Counted from the stretch's first letter, positions 54,777 to 63,328 are shown. The stretch: 64,000 nt of DNA from WTFY01 sp965214675 (GCA_965214675.1 OZ243969.1:62001-126000); one strand, 5' to 3'. Numbers and translations are program-made. The notes: generated by a model from the sequence alone, not told the origin.

Positions 54777-56411
54777 TTAATCTCGGATCATATCAAGGTA
54801 AGAGTATCTGTTTTTGGGCTCGAAACTCTTCTGTAGTGCTTTAAGGAAGACTGGCACGTCAATGTTGCCATTTTCTTTGAAAGCATAGAAATGCTTAAAG
54901 GATTTTCCGTACTTAACAATTAGCATTGTATAATTTGTTGGCGTTTCTAGAAGATAATCGAATGCTGCGAATTGTGCTCTATCAATCCTGTTTTTTGTAC
55001 TTGTGTAGTCAGTAATAAGCTGCGTGTCTAAAATTTGTCTACTAAATTGTGAGTCCGTGATTTCACAGTAATTTCCCTCCTTGCAATCCCAATACTCCTC
55101 TTTTTTTCCTGTGTGTATGAATAACACATCAGGCTCAATACGCTTTACAAAATCTTTGTCGGCTCCATGGATTGCAGTCTCGGCTGTACAAAGCCCAATT
55201 AAGTCGTACTTCTGGCCCTTTACCCAATAAGCAAAACGTCCAGCCTCTGTCAGTGCAATCACCGTTTTATCAGTGAATGCGTCTTGTGCTAGATAAGGGA
55301 AATAGTTTATGTAATCAGGTCTTTTTAAGATTTCTAGAAGAGACATAGTCCGATCAGCGTGATACACGATGTTAGGAACAGTTGCGAATGCTAAAAATAT
55401 GATAAACCCCCTCCGGAAGGTTTTTTTCATCCCGGAAAGATTTTCGAATTTACTTACAAATACAGCACTTGCCGCCATGAGGGTAATTGCTATAGGTGCC
55501 TGAAATCTAAGCGCAATGTTTTGGGATTGAACGGTGAAAAGAAGGAGAATAAATAAGGCCACTACAGGCAGCATTGCAAGCAAAAGACGCATCCTCTCTT
55601 TGGGGAGGGCTAGTAGTGCAGCAATAGTGGATAAAATGAAAACTGAGTTTACAGCCATCCACCGCAAGTTCTTATTGAGCCCAGGGAGAACTTCTTCACT
55701 TGAGCTTTTGACATACAGTGGCAGGGGTAAAAAATGTCCGAAGTAATTCCACCTGAAAGCGAAGTAAATCAACCCGACAGATGCTGCAAAAAAGCTGCTT
55801 GCTAAGTACTTATTTCTGTCATTCCGTTCGACTAATGCGAAGCCCAAGATGGTTGCAGTAACCCCAATGATTACTCCCTCAGGACGTACTAATCCAAGCA
55901 AAATACTGACTAATGGGACGAATATCAGTTTGGGACTGCTCTGATTGTAAAGTAAGACAAATATTGCTAGAGAAATTGCGCAATAGAATGAAGTCGAGAA
56001 TCCTGCCAGGGAAGCTTGGCTAAAGGAATAAAATGGTATAATAAGCAAGAAGGTTAGCTTGGTTACCAGTCCTCCATTGCAGGCGTTGATCAGTCTTAAT
56101 ATAAGGGATGTGGCAACAAAAATACCGGCAGCATTAAGTAGCATCGCTGCAATTGCAGAATTGATACCGACTCTGTTCAGGAGTGCAATGAGGGCCATCC
56201 ACAAGAAGTCGGTTGCACCTTCTGCAGGAGGGCCATGATCAAAATACGAAATTACCCCGTTCTCGGCCCATTGTTCAGAGAATATATAAAGGATGTACGC
56301 ATCCTCATGGGGATGTCCAAACTTGATTACCCAGAATGCCGACAGTAAGAAAAAGGTACTAGTGAGAATCGGACCCAACGCATCTAGAAGGTCGATATTC
56401 TTTTTTTTCAT
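54777..56411 (-). CDS. GT-C-type membrane glycosyltransferase, probable polyprenyl-phosphate-arabinose user
   Basis: A 544-residue protein with about ten membrane spans and a soluble C-terminal part from around 350. The first periplasmic loop carries HPHEDAYILY (33-42) and GPPAEGATDFLW (60-71), the acidic loop pattern expected at the active site of GT-C enzymes that use lipid-linked sugars. It overlaps the DprE2-like gene by 4 bp as the last gene of the arabinose operon, so it is the likely arabinofuranosyltransferase. The acceptor (LPS, pilin or another glycan) is unknown. Sequence is visibly AT-rich, unlike the genes left of 50 kb. Confidence 0.72.
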   Translation of the reverse strand: MKKKNIDLLDALGPILTSTFFLLSAFWVIKFGHPHEDAYILYIFSEQWAENGVISYFDHGPPAEGATDFLWMALIALLNRVGINSAIAAMLLNAAGIFVATSLILRLINACNGGLVTKLTFLLIIPFYSFSQASLAGFSTSFYCAISLAIFVLLYNQSSPKLIFVPLVSILLGLVRPEGVIIGVTATILGFALVERNDRNKYLASSFFAASVGLIYFAFRWNYFGHFLPLPLYVKSSSEEVLPGLNKNLRWMAVNSVFILSTIAALLALPKERMRLLLAMLPVVALFILLLFTVQSQNIALRFQAPIAITLMAASAVFVSKFENLSGMKKTFRRGFIIFLAFATVPNIVYHADRTMSLLEILKRPDYINYFPYLAQDAFTDKTVIALTEAGRFAYWVKGQKYDLIGLCTAETAIHGADKDFVKRIEPDVLFIHTGKKEEYWDCKEGNYCEITDSQFSRQILDTQLITDYTSTKNRIDRAQFAAFDYLLETPTNYTMLIVKYGKSFKHFYAFKENGNIDVPVFLKALQKSFEPKNRYSYLDMIRD

Positions 56412-57145
56412 ATACTCATTCTTTTGAATATCTGTTCAGGGATGTTGCGTATTACTGTCATTATGAGCCGCCACACAGGACGCACATAGACAATATCCTG
56501 GTTTTTTCGAACTGCGCGCTCGATCGCATTTGCTACCTCAGAGGGGCTGGCAGTCAACCACACAGGTAAATTCATACCTTCAGTCATCTTTGTTTCTACA
56601 AAACCTGGGAGGACTGTAATGACGTGAAGGCCTTGTTTCGCGAGACGGCAGCGCAGACCTGACAGAAATGCCGTGAAGCCTGCTTTGGCTGAGCCATAAA
56701 CATAGTTGGCCATCCGCCCACGTTCGCCAGCTACAGAACTTATGCCTACAAGTGTTCCAGAGCCCCGATCTATAAAACGATTCGCGAGTTCTGCAAATAT
56801 ACTGGCAGGACCTTCATAATTACTACGCACAACATTAATCGCAGTTTGTATTTTCTGTTCGTTTATTTGTTGTTGACCCAGCAAGCCCACTGCACAAACT
56901 GCAATTCCTGGAAGTGCGGGCAGGCTATTTAAAAAATCAAAATGCTCATCTGTCGATAGCACATCAAAGTTATGCAGGGTGACTGGGACTGTATATCGCA
57001 ATTCCAGATCCGCTTTGTAGGCTTTGAGGTCGTCTGCATTTCTTGCAGCAAGCTGGATTGGGTACCCAAGGGATGCGAACTTGTGTGCAATTGCCTTGCC
57101 AATATCAGAGCGTGCGCCAAGGACAAGCACTGATTCCTTGCTCAC
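56408..57145 (-). CDS. dprE2: DprE2-like short-chain reductase (decaprenylphosphoryl-2-keto-ribose reductase)
   Basis: A 245-residue SDR with GARSDIGKAIA at 10-20, catalytic S136/S137 (GISSVAGERG), Y150 and K154 (YVYGSAKAGF). In mycobacteria DprE2 reduces the 2-keto sugar made by DprE1 to decaprenyl-phospho-arabinose. The assignment rests on the 4-bp overlaps with the DprE1-like gene upstream and the GT-C gene downstream, since SDRs alone are not specific. Confidence 0.88.
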   Translation of the reverse strand: MSKESVLVLGARSDIGKAIAHKFASLGYPIQLAARNADDLKAYKADLELRYTVPVTLHNFDVLSTDEHFDFLNSLPALPGIAVCAVGLLGQQQINEQKIQTAINVVRSNYEGPASIFAELANRFIDRGSGTLVGISSVAGERGRMANYVYGSAKAGFTAFLSGLRCRLAKQGLHVITVLPGFVETKMTEGMNLPVWLTASPSEVANAIERAVRKNQDIVYVRPVWRLIMTVIRNIPEQIFKRMSI

Positions 57146-58464
57146 AAGGCCAGCCTTTCTGATTGTGCGGACTGGAAGTGATCTTTTAGCCCAGTCTCCC
57201 TGCGCATGTATGCAAAACCTGCCGACCTTTGATCTGATTGTGCAAGCGTGTCTGCTGTCATTCGACTGTCTTTTGCCAAATAAAATCGCCCTCCATGTTC
57301 GATGACGATTTTGTCTAGCGTAGCCATAAGGCTCAGGGAACGTCGACTTACAGGAAAGTCAACCGCCAAAGTGTAGCCAAGCATAGGGAATGAGAAGCGA
57401 CCTTTTTGCTCACCAAAGCGTTTTAGTACAGTGAGAAAAGATGCCATGCCAGACCGCGATATGGAATCAAGCAGGGCGCGTAGTCCATTCTGTGATTGCT
57501 CAAGCGGAAGCACGCATTGGAATTGGGCGAAGCCTCTGCGCCCATAGATTTTATTCCAGCCCAGTACTGCATCAAGTGGGTAAAAGAAGCTGTCCCAGTC
57601 TACCAGTTTGGTGCCTGCACTGCGGCTGCCTTTCCAATAGTAGAATTGATTAAAGCATCGGACAGTCAAGCTATTGACAAGAAAAAAAGGTGCATCCAAG
57701 GGCATAGAGAATTTGTGCTTTTTACCGGTTTCATAGGGTTTATTTTTCTGTGCAGGTCCTAGGTCATCCAGTGTTGCATGTTCACCCAGCATGATGAGTG
57801 ATCGGCCTAGCTTACTTCCCGTACCCAGACAGTCTAACCATGCTACAGAGTAGGTTGTATCGTTTGCATCCTCCAGAGCGCTGATTGTTGTATCGAGGTT
57901 TGGAGCAGCAATGGTTTTCTGTTTGATCCAGCCTGTCTCAATCGGGACCAGACGGATGGCAGCTCGTACTACGATTCCTGTCAGACCCATCCCCCCTAGT
58001 GTCCACTCAAACAGCTCTTTATTTTCTTTGCGCGAGCAATGCTGCACAGTGCCATCTGTGCTCATGACATCGATCCAGTCTACAAAGTTTCCCAGGCTGC
58101 CATCGCGGTGATGGTTTTTGCCATGGACATCAGCTGCAATCATGCCACCGAGGGTGACGAATTTGGTCCCGGGGGTAACCGATGGAAACCATCCATGCGG
58201 CAAGAAGGTTGTAATTATGTCTGCCAACAGCACACCTGCCTCGGCAGTTAGCTGGCCAGTCGTTTTGTCAAATGCAATCATGTGATTGAAATGCTTCATG
58301 TGCACTGTATTTTTATGACTGACAGCACTGTCACCGTATGCTCGCCCATTGCCACGAGCGATGGCTTGGCCCTGCTTCAGTTGAGAAGAAAGTTCAACTT
58401 CACTACGAGGTGTAGCTATGGTTGTGTCATGTACAGGGAACCTTCCCCAACCAGCTAGTTTCAT
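57142..58464 (-). CDS. dprE1: DprE1-like FAD oxidase (decaprenylphosphoryl-ribose 2-oxidase)
   Basis: A 440-residue VAO-family flavoprotein aligned by eye with mycobacterial DprE1: GWGRFP at the start, GNGRAYGDSAV, ADVHGKNHHRDGSLGN, and YLAKDSRMTADT near the end. H114 corresponds to the active-site histidine in the DIHGKNHH motif, and K398 to the catalytic lysine. In GYTLAVDFP (363-371) residue A367 replaces the cysteine attacked by benzothiazinone drugs in mycobacteria. It oxidises C2 of polyprenyl-phospho-ribose. It overlaps both neighbours by 4 bp. Confidence 0.93.
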   Translation of the reverse strand: MKLAGWGRFPVHDTTIATPRSEVELSSQLKQGQAIARGNGRAYGDSAVSHKNTVHMKHFNHMIAFDKTTGQLTAEAGVLLADIITTFLPHGWFPSVTPGTKFVTLGGMIAADVHGKNHHRDGSLGNFVDWIDVMSTDGTVQHCSRKENKELFEWTLGGMGLTGIVVRAAIRLVPIETGWIKQKTIAAPNLDTTISALEDANDTTYSVAWLDCLGTGSKLGRSLIMLGEHATLDDLGPAQKNKPYETGKKHKFSMPLDAPFFLVNSLTVRCFNQFYYWKGSRSAGTKLVDWDSFFYPLDAVLGWNKIYGRRGFAQFQCVLPLEQSQNGLRALLDSISRSGMASFLTVLKRFGEQKGRFSFPMLGYTLAVDFPVSRRSLSLMATLDKIVIEHGGRFYLAKDSRMTADTLAQSDQRSAGFAYMRRETGLKDHFQSAQSERLAL

Positions 58465-58874
58465 GCTGTGGGCCTTGAGTTGAATACGAAGTAATAGTCC
58501 AGGTTGTATTTGATGATATAACCAACCGAGAGGCCTAAGACTGCTCCAAGCTCTCGTGATGTACTAGTATTCCAAGTGAGCCAGAATACTGTCTCGGTGC
58601 CCCAAAATATCGCCGTCGTGACGAGTCCTGTCAAAGAGTACAGTGCAAACTTGTGTCCATTTTGCTTCAGGCCTGTGCTCAGATCGTAGAATATCCAGCG
58701 CTGATCAAGCAGGTATTTAATGACCAGCCCAGTTACAGTCCCTGCAGCTAGTGCTGATACAAAATATGCTCCAGTAGTACCCCCGAGCAAAACCACACGC
58801 TGTACCGCTAAATTCGCAAGTGTGGCAAGTACGGCAAATACAGCATACCGGATGATAAGAGTCCTAGGAGTCAC
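58461..58874 (-). CDS. gtrA: GtrA-family flippase-like membrane protein
   Basis: A 137-residue protein with four predicted spans: RYAVFAVLATLANLAVQ, YFVSALAAGTVTGLVIKYLL, a third from about 77 and LGLSVGYIIKYNLDYYFVF. The C-terminal YFVF ending is typical of GtrA. In mycobacteria a GtrA protein accompanies DprE1/DprE2 and is proposed to help flip or handle the arabinose lipid. It overlaps the UbiA-fusion gene and the DprE1-like gene by 4 bp each. Confidence 0.9.
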   Translation of the reverse strand: MTPRTLIIRYAVFAVLATLANLAVQRVVLLGGTTGAYFVSALAAGTVTGLVIKYLLDQRWIFYDLSTGLKQNGHKFALYSLTGLVTTAIFWGTETVFWLTWNTSTSRELGAVLGLSVGYIIKYNLDYYFVFNSRPTA

Positions 58875-60292
58875 AGGGTTGTGGCTCCAATCATTAGTAC
58901 GAGTATCAGAAGGAAACAGATGTGGCTAGTCCGGTTTTTGGCAGCATAGAGAACCGGATCATCATGCATTTCCCCACGATGGGTCACTATAGATAGATAG
59001 CTTGTCCAGTAAAGCAACACAACACAAATACCCCAGAGAGCAGGTGGGAATGCATAAAGCTCCAGGGTGTCTGGGGAGTTTATGTAGAGTCCCATTACAA
59101 GTACGGATATGTAACTAGAACTGATCCCAATCATTGATACAAACGGCAGATCACGTATGTGATATCCACGTCCACTTACATTTGATATGCCACGCTTTGA
59201 GTTGTCCACCAGTTCGGCTTGTCTTTTTATTGATGCCAAACCAAAGAAGAAGAAAATCGAAAATACCAATAACCATGGGGATAAGGAAATGCCTGTAGCC
59301 GTACCGCCATAAATAAGCCGCATCGTGTAGAGCCCTGCCAATACACAGATATCAATGATGATTTTTTGTTTCAGGTGACATGAATAGACTATTGTCAAAA
59401 CATAGTAAATCAGTACTACTGCAAGGGTATTCCACCCCTGCACTGCAGCCAAGATGGTCCCGCTAAATAGTAAAGTTGCAACCATCCATCCGCCATGCGC
59501 CAGTGGGATGATTCCTGCAGCGAAGGGGCGCATTCTTTTTCGGGGATGTGCACGGTCTGATTTCAGGTCTGCGAGATCATTCAGTACATAGGCACTTGAA
59601 GATATGAGGCAAAAGGAGATAAATGCAAGCAGACTCTGAAACAGCAAGGTGGTACTCAACTGGTGGGAGAGTAGCATTGGGAGGAATACAAGTAAGTTTT
59701 TCAGCCACTGATGTGGGCGAAGAGCTTTACAGTAAGAGTAGACTGTATTTGAGGTTGTATTGAGATGTTCCATCTCTATTCCTAGGCTGTCTGCATGTGA
59801 TCTAAGTGTCCTGGGGGCATTCACTGTGATTCCCTTGTTTGCACTTTTCCAAATCGGCATATCTGCTGCAGAATCGCCCATATAGATAAATTCTGTATCA
59901 GCAAATCGCTGGGCAAGAAAATTTGCTTTGACAGAGCCTTTTAAATTTTGAATACCATTTGAGCCGTGGACCTCATCAAAAAGGTTCAGGTGTTTTGCAA
60001 TTTTGTCAGCGATAAGCTGGTCACTGGCAGTTGCCAAAACTGTGCGTCCCCCACGTTCTCGCCATCTCTTGATGTAGTTGATTACAGTAGGATCATAAGG
60101 CAAGGCTGCTATATCCAATGATACTGTGTTAGCAAGATGTCTCTTGAGGGCGGCCCTTCCATTCTTTAGTTTGAAAATTGAAAAAATGGTCCTCCAGTTT
60201 TGCCCTAAAGCAAGCCAGAAGCTTTCGAGTAAAATATCAGAGCGCAGCAAAGTGCCGTCAAGGTCTACAACAAGCACTAGGTCTGATCTCAT
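58871..60292 (-). CDS. HAD phosphatase fused to UbiA prenyltransferase (probable phosphoribosyl-polyprenyl-phosphate synthase)
   Basis: Residues 1-180 form a HAD phosphatase with DLDGT (10-14), the ATAS motif near 87-90 and GDSAAD (139-144). From about 190 a UbiA-type prenyltransferase follows, with NDLADLKSD at 238-246, HPRKRMRPFAAG after it and SIKRQAEL later. In mycobacteria the UbiA homologue Rv3806c joins PRPP to decaprenyl phosphate, and a separate phosphatase removes the 5-phosphate. The fused HAD domain could do that job. It is the first gene of a five-gene operon with 4-bp overlaps. The MRSDLVLVVD start agrees with the HAD motif position. Confidence 0.88.
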   Translation of the reverse strand: MRSDLVLVVDLDGTLLRSDILLESFWLALGQNWRTIFSIFKLKNGRAALKRHLANTVSLDIAALPYDPTVINYIKRWRERGGRTVLATASDQLIADKIAKHLNLFDEVHGSNGIQNLKGSVKANFLAQRFADTEFIYMGDSAADMPIWKSANKGITVNAPRTLRSHADSLGIEMEHLNTTSNTVYSYCKALRPHQWLKNLLVFLPMLLSHQLSTTLLFQSLLAFISFCLISSSAYVLNDLADLKSDRAHPRKRMRPFAAGIIPLAHGGWMVATLLFSGTILAAVQGWNTLAVVLIYYVLTIVYSCHLKQKIIIDICVLAGLYTMRLIYGGTATGISLSPWLLVFSIFFFFGLASIKRQAELVDNSKRGISNVSGRGYHIRDLPFVSMIGISSSYISVLVMGLYINSPDTLELYAFPPALWGICVVLLYWTSYLSIVTHRGEMHDDPVLYAAKNRTSHICFLLILVLMIGATTL

Positions 60293-60469
60293 CAGAATTT
60301 GGCACGATGATACATTTGGTAAGGCACCTAAAAAGCTATGAAAATTTTTTAACCTATTCGTGGTTCAAAAAGCCCCAGCATATGAAGTCGGGCACATTCT
60401 GGGCGATACCATTTTGGAGACGACAGCAAGACCCTCATGCCAGTGTCAGTGAAAGCGGTGTAGCTGAGA

Positions 60470-60484
60470 GGGGGGGGGGGGGGG
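60470..60484 (+). repeat. Homopolymer of 15 G (15 C on the minus strand) upstream of the arabinose operon
   Basis: Fifteen consecutive G from 60470 to 60484. On the minus strand it lies 26 bases after the lipoprotein stop and about 180 bases before the start of the HAD-UbiA gene. It thus sits in the only spacer where a promoter for the arabinose operon could lie. Length may be unreliable in the assembly. Confidence 0.9.
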
Positions 60485-60509
60485 AAGAAGTGATGCCTGC
60501 TGTACATGC

Positions 60510-61793
60510 TCACCGGCGCCTTGCTCCAAATGCAGCCGTGAGGTTGTTTGTAGCTAAGGCACCAGTCACCACCTCATGATTGACCCCTCTGAACTGACCG
60601 GTCAGTGAATCGTTGGTGCCCGTTGCTGTCAGGTAGTTGCTATCAACCGAAACGGAGTACGACAGGTCCGACCCCCAGGAAACTTCCTGAGACATGATGT
60701 TGCTAAAATCCGCACTTCCGGTCATGGTTTGCATCCCTATGGTGATTTCAGCATTCCCCCGGGTCGATACGCCATTATCTGTGAAGCCGATCAGGTCTCC
60801 GTTCCATGTAGCTGTGCCAGGGATGCCGGATTGAGACAAGGGAGTAGATGGCATCGGCCCTTCATCCCAGGCCCGTATCCATTGGGATCGGTACTCGGCA
60901 CCAAATGACACGCTACCCCCTTCCGTACGGATGTTTGCGCTTATGGCAGGGATGCCGGATGCCCACGGGCCAAGGCTTGTCGGGTTGATGTCGTCTCTGC
61001 CCTCCCCGCGTGTATAGCGGGAATAGATCGTCATGAGTGCCTCGCCATCAATCCTCGGAATGTCCTGAAGTCCAGTTTCATCAGGTAAAGCTCCTACATC
61101 CGGCAGCAGTGTGTCTGGATGAACACTTTCGGGTACATGACCATGTAGTCCTAGCGAATGGATCATCTCGTGAACAATTATGCCGTAAACAGCATGACCG
61201 TCTGGCCTGTGTGGTGCAACTTCAACAAGGGATGCAACCATATTCCTGACCTCTCTGCCTGATTCAGAATCAAGGGATGCTTCGGTATAGGGATGCTGCA
61301 CTCCCCCGCGAAATGCATCTCGGAATGAGATGTGTATTTCACCATCGGGCACTTCTCTTGCATTAGGAGCCTGCCCACTACTGGTTCTGCCTTGTGGCTG
61401 GCGATTAGTTGGCTCACCCATGATCATTCTGTTTTCAACCGGCAACCAGTCATTTAGCTGGTCTACCGCCCTTTCCACCATTCGGCGGTGTTCGGGGTCT
61501 GCGCCTGTCTCTGTTCTGACTATGGGCTGGTTTTCCCAAAGTGAAAACCCTCGACCCCCTTCTCCAAACATGTCTCCCTCTGGACCCCAAGGTCCATATG
61601 CCATCTCCTTGAGATAGGCTATCAGTTGACTCCCAGGCACTCCTGATACTGTGCTTTCTGAAATTTCCACCTGATTGGAAGAGGTTTCAGGATGAATCCC
61701 CTCTCCACCTCCACCCCCACCTCCACCTCCACCGCAAGCAGTCAACAGGGAAAGCAGAGCTACGAAAAGGGGTAGTAAAAATTTCATGGACAT
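60510..61793 (-). CDS. Zincin-like metalloprotease / TbpB-like barrel lipoprotein
   Basis: A 427-residue lipoprotein: leader with LLTAC lipobox (cysteine 20), then ten glycines. A protease-like region carries IVHEMIHSLGLHGHVPE, with H208, E209 and H212 as the HExxH pair; the third metal ligand would be H217 or H219, as the metzincin position 218 is glycine. The last 115 residues (ATWNGDLIGFTDNG; GSADFSN; LTGQFRGVNHEVVTGAL; LTAAFGARRR) resemble the C-lobe barrel of transferrin-binding protein B and related surface lipoproteins. A surface-exposed protease or binding protein is likely; its target is unknown. It may be transcribed with the genes downstream. Confidence 0.8.
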   Translation of the reverse strand: MSMKFLLPLFVALLSLLTACGGGGGGGGGGEGIHPETSSNQVEISESTVSGVPGSQLIAYLKEMAYGPWGPEGDMFGEGGRGFSLWENQPIVRTETGADPEHRRMVERAVDQLNDWLPVENRMIMGEPTNRQPQGRTSSGQAPNAREVPDGEIHISFRDAFRGGVQHPYTEASLDSESGREVRNMVASLVEVAPHRPDGHAVYGIIVHEMIHSLGLHGHVPESVHPDTLLPDVGALPDETGLQDIPRIDGEALMTIYSRYTRGEGRDDINPTSLGPWASGIPAISANIRTEGGSVSFGAEYRSQWIRAWDEGPMPSTPLSQSGIPGTATWNGDLIGFTDNGVSTRGNAEITIGMQTMTGSADFSNIMSQEVSWGSDLSYSVSVDSNYLTATGTNDSLTGQFRGVNHEVVTGALATNNLTAAFGARRR

Positions 61794-61850
61794 CCCGATA
61801 CTTGCAGGCAGGCTTGGCTAGATTACATAGGTACAGTTGTAATCCAGCGT

Positions 61851-62240
61851 TTAGTAACCAACGTATGACTTCTCTTCCATGATTTCGGATCCAAGCAGTA
61901 CATTGATTTCTTTTTTGGCTTCTGCACGCTTGTCATTCTGTTTATACACGGAACGTGCCAGCTCCACAAACTCCTGGTCAAACTCCTTGTGGGCCTCCTT
62001 GAGGCGGACCCTGTCTTCGATCGACCATAGTTTCAGGTTGGTTGCCTTGAGAGATTGTTTGAGTTCATCCACTGTGCTGTTATCTACTGAAGATTGCTTC
62101 CAGATTCCGGTCAGCAGGTCCAGTTCGGTTTCAATATTGCGCAGTTTTTCACGGTCGTCGATTTTCTCTGCCTTGATCTCCAGTATGGTGATTTTGTCCA
62201 GCAGTTCCCCCGGTGAGACAGGTACATGTATATTTTCCAT
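61851..62240 (-). CDS. DUF6165 family protein
   Basis: A 129-residue acidic, mostly helical cytoplasmic protein beginning MENIHVPVSPGELLDKITIL at ATG 62240; the frame stays open upstream to 62357 but those 39 residues overlap the glycosyltransferase gene and have no support. Conserved-looking parts are KITILEIKAEKIDD and SIEDRVRLKEAHKEFD. Proteins of this kind occur beside LPS and glycosyltransferase genes; their role is unknown. Here it lies 23 bp behind the GT9 gene on the same strand, so it is probably made with it. Confidence 0.82.
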   Translation of the reverse strand: MENIHVPVSPGELLDKITILEIKAEKIDDREKLRNIETELDLLTGIWKQSSVDNSTVDELKQSLKATNLKLWSIEDRVRLKEAHKEFDQEFVELARSVYKQNDKRAEAKKEINVLLGSEIMEEKSYVGY

Positions 62241-62263
62241 GGGTGAAAATTCGGTATAGGGAG

Positions 62264-63304
62264 TTATGGGTGGTTGCGCAGGCTGTCCAGCTTGGAAACC
62301 ACAGCATCGATGGTAATCAGATCCATGACTCCAGGGTACTCCAGCTTTGTGCCCCATTTTAATTCATTTTCAGATTTTTTTTTGAAGGCTTTTGCAGCAT
62401 CATCATATCGGTTTACACACCACTGCTGACTGAAATACGGACCACTTCGCCTGGGATTGCTTGCGGCATAAAGCCCGATGACAGGCGTGCCCAATCCCGC
62501 AGCCATGTGTGCAGGGCCAGAATCGGGCGAAATGATGACATCTGCGCCTTGCAGGAGAGCAAGAAATTTCTTTAGTGTGTCTTTGCCAATCAGGTTCAAG
62601 GCCTTCATTTCCATGTGAGCTTCAATTTCCTGTCCCATTTTAAGCTCTGTCTCGGACCTTCCTCCACAAAGGATGACCTGAGCATCAAACGATCGAATGG
62701 CATGGTCTGCAACTGCTGCATAGCACTCAGCCCTCCAGTTTCTAAGCAGGTGGCTTGAACAGGGGCTGATGATCACCTTGAAGCGGTCGTCTGCCAGTTT
62801 GATATTTGCAAACCGGTAGGCTTCATCTGGGATGTTGTACCCCCAACGCATGTCGCGATCTGGTAAACCGATGTGTTCGATGAAGCTGAAAAAGCTGTCC
62901 AGCACATGCTGTTGTGGCGTTGGCTTGATATGGTGTGTGACAAAAAAAGAGTGCAGGTCCTTTGCGCGTGCACTGTCGTACCCAAGTTTCAGGTCTGCAT
63001 GGATCAAAGTACTGATGATGTTTGCTCTCAGTGAGACCTGGGCACACAACAGTACATCAAATTTCCGGTGCCTGGTTTGCCGGGCAATGGACCGATAACT
63101 GCCCAGCCCCTTTGCCTTGTCAAACTTGATAAACTCAATGCCGGGGATGTCACCAATCAGTTTGGCTTCGTTTTTCCCGATGATCCAGGTCAGCTCAGTT
63201 TCAGGCCAGTATTTCTGAATCGTGCGCACGACCGGGACCATGTGTGTTATATCCCCAATCGATGAAAGTCGGAGGAGACAGATGGATTTTGGTGGGCTGT
63301 CCAT
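62264..63304 (-). CDS. Glycosyltransferase family 9 (heptosyltransferase-like)
   Basis: A 346-residue GT9 protein of the WaaC/WaaF/WaaQ type. It starts with ICLLRLSSIGDITHMVPVVR, carries SPCSSHLLRNW near 170 and a nucleotide-binding GGRSETELKMGQEIEAHM. The strongly conserved ISPDSGPAHMAAGLGTPVIGLY is near 265-290. It would add heptose (or a related sugar) from an ADP-heptose donor to the LPS core in the cytoplasm. HldE in this window makes that donor. It is divergent from kdkA, with 24 bp between the two starts. Confidence 0.92.
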   Translation of the reverse strand: MDSPPKSICLLRLSSIGDITHMVPVVRTIQKYWPETELTWIIGKNEAKLIGDIPGIEFIKFDKAKGLGSYRSIARQTRHRKFDVLLCAQVSLRANIISTLIHADLKLGYDSARAKDLHSFFVTHHIKPTPQQHVLDSFFSFIEHIGLPDRDMRWGYNIPDEAYRFANIKLADDRFKVIISPCSSHLLRNWRAECYAAVADHAIRSFDAQVILCGGRSETELKMGQEIEAHMEMKALNLIGKDTLKKFLALLQGADVIISPDSGPAHMAAGLGTPVIGLYAASNPRRSGPYFSQQWCVNRYDDAAKAFKKKSENELKWGTKLEYPGVMDLITIDAVVSKLDSLRNHP

Positions 63305-63328
63305 ATTGTGTGAGCTACAAGTCGATGT

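Noticed and set aside
54777..56411. ArnT-type aminoarabinose transferase acting on lipid A
   Set aside because: No arnBCADEF genes are near, the neighbours are DprE1/DprE2-type, and the loop sequence differs from what I would expect of ArnT.
60178..60579. Plus-strand 133-codon frame running across the 15-G tract
   Set aside because: It overlaps the ends of two recognised minus-strand genes and its product is low-complexity; I treat the tract as non-coding.
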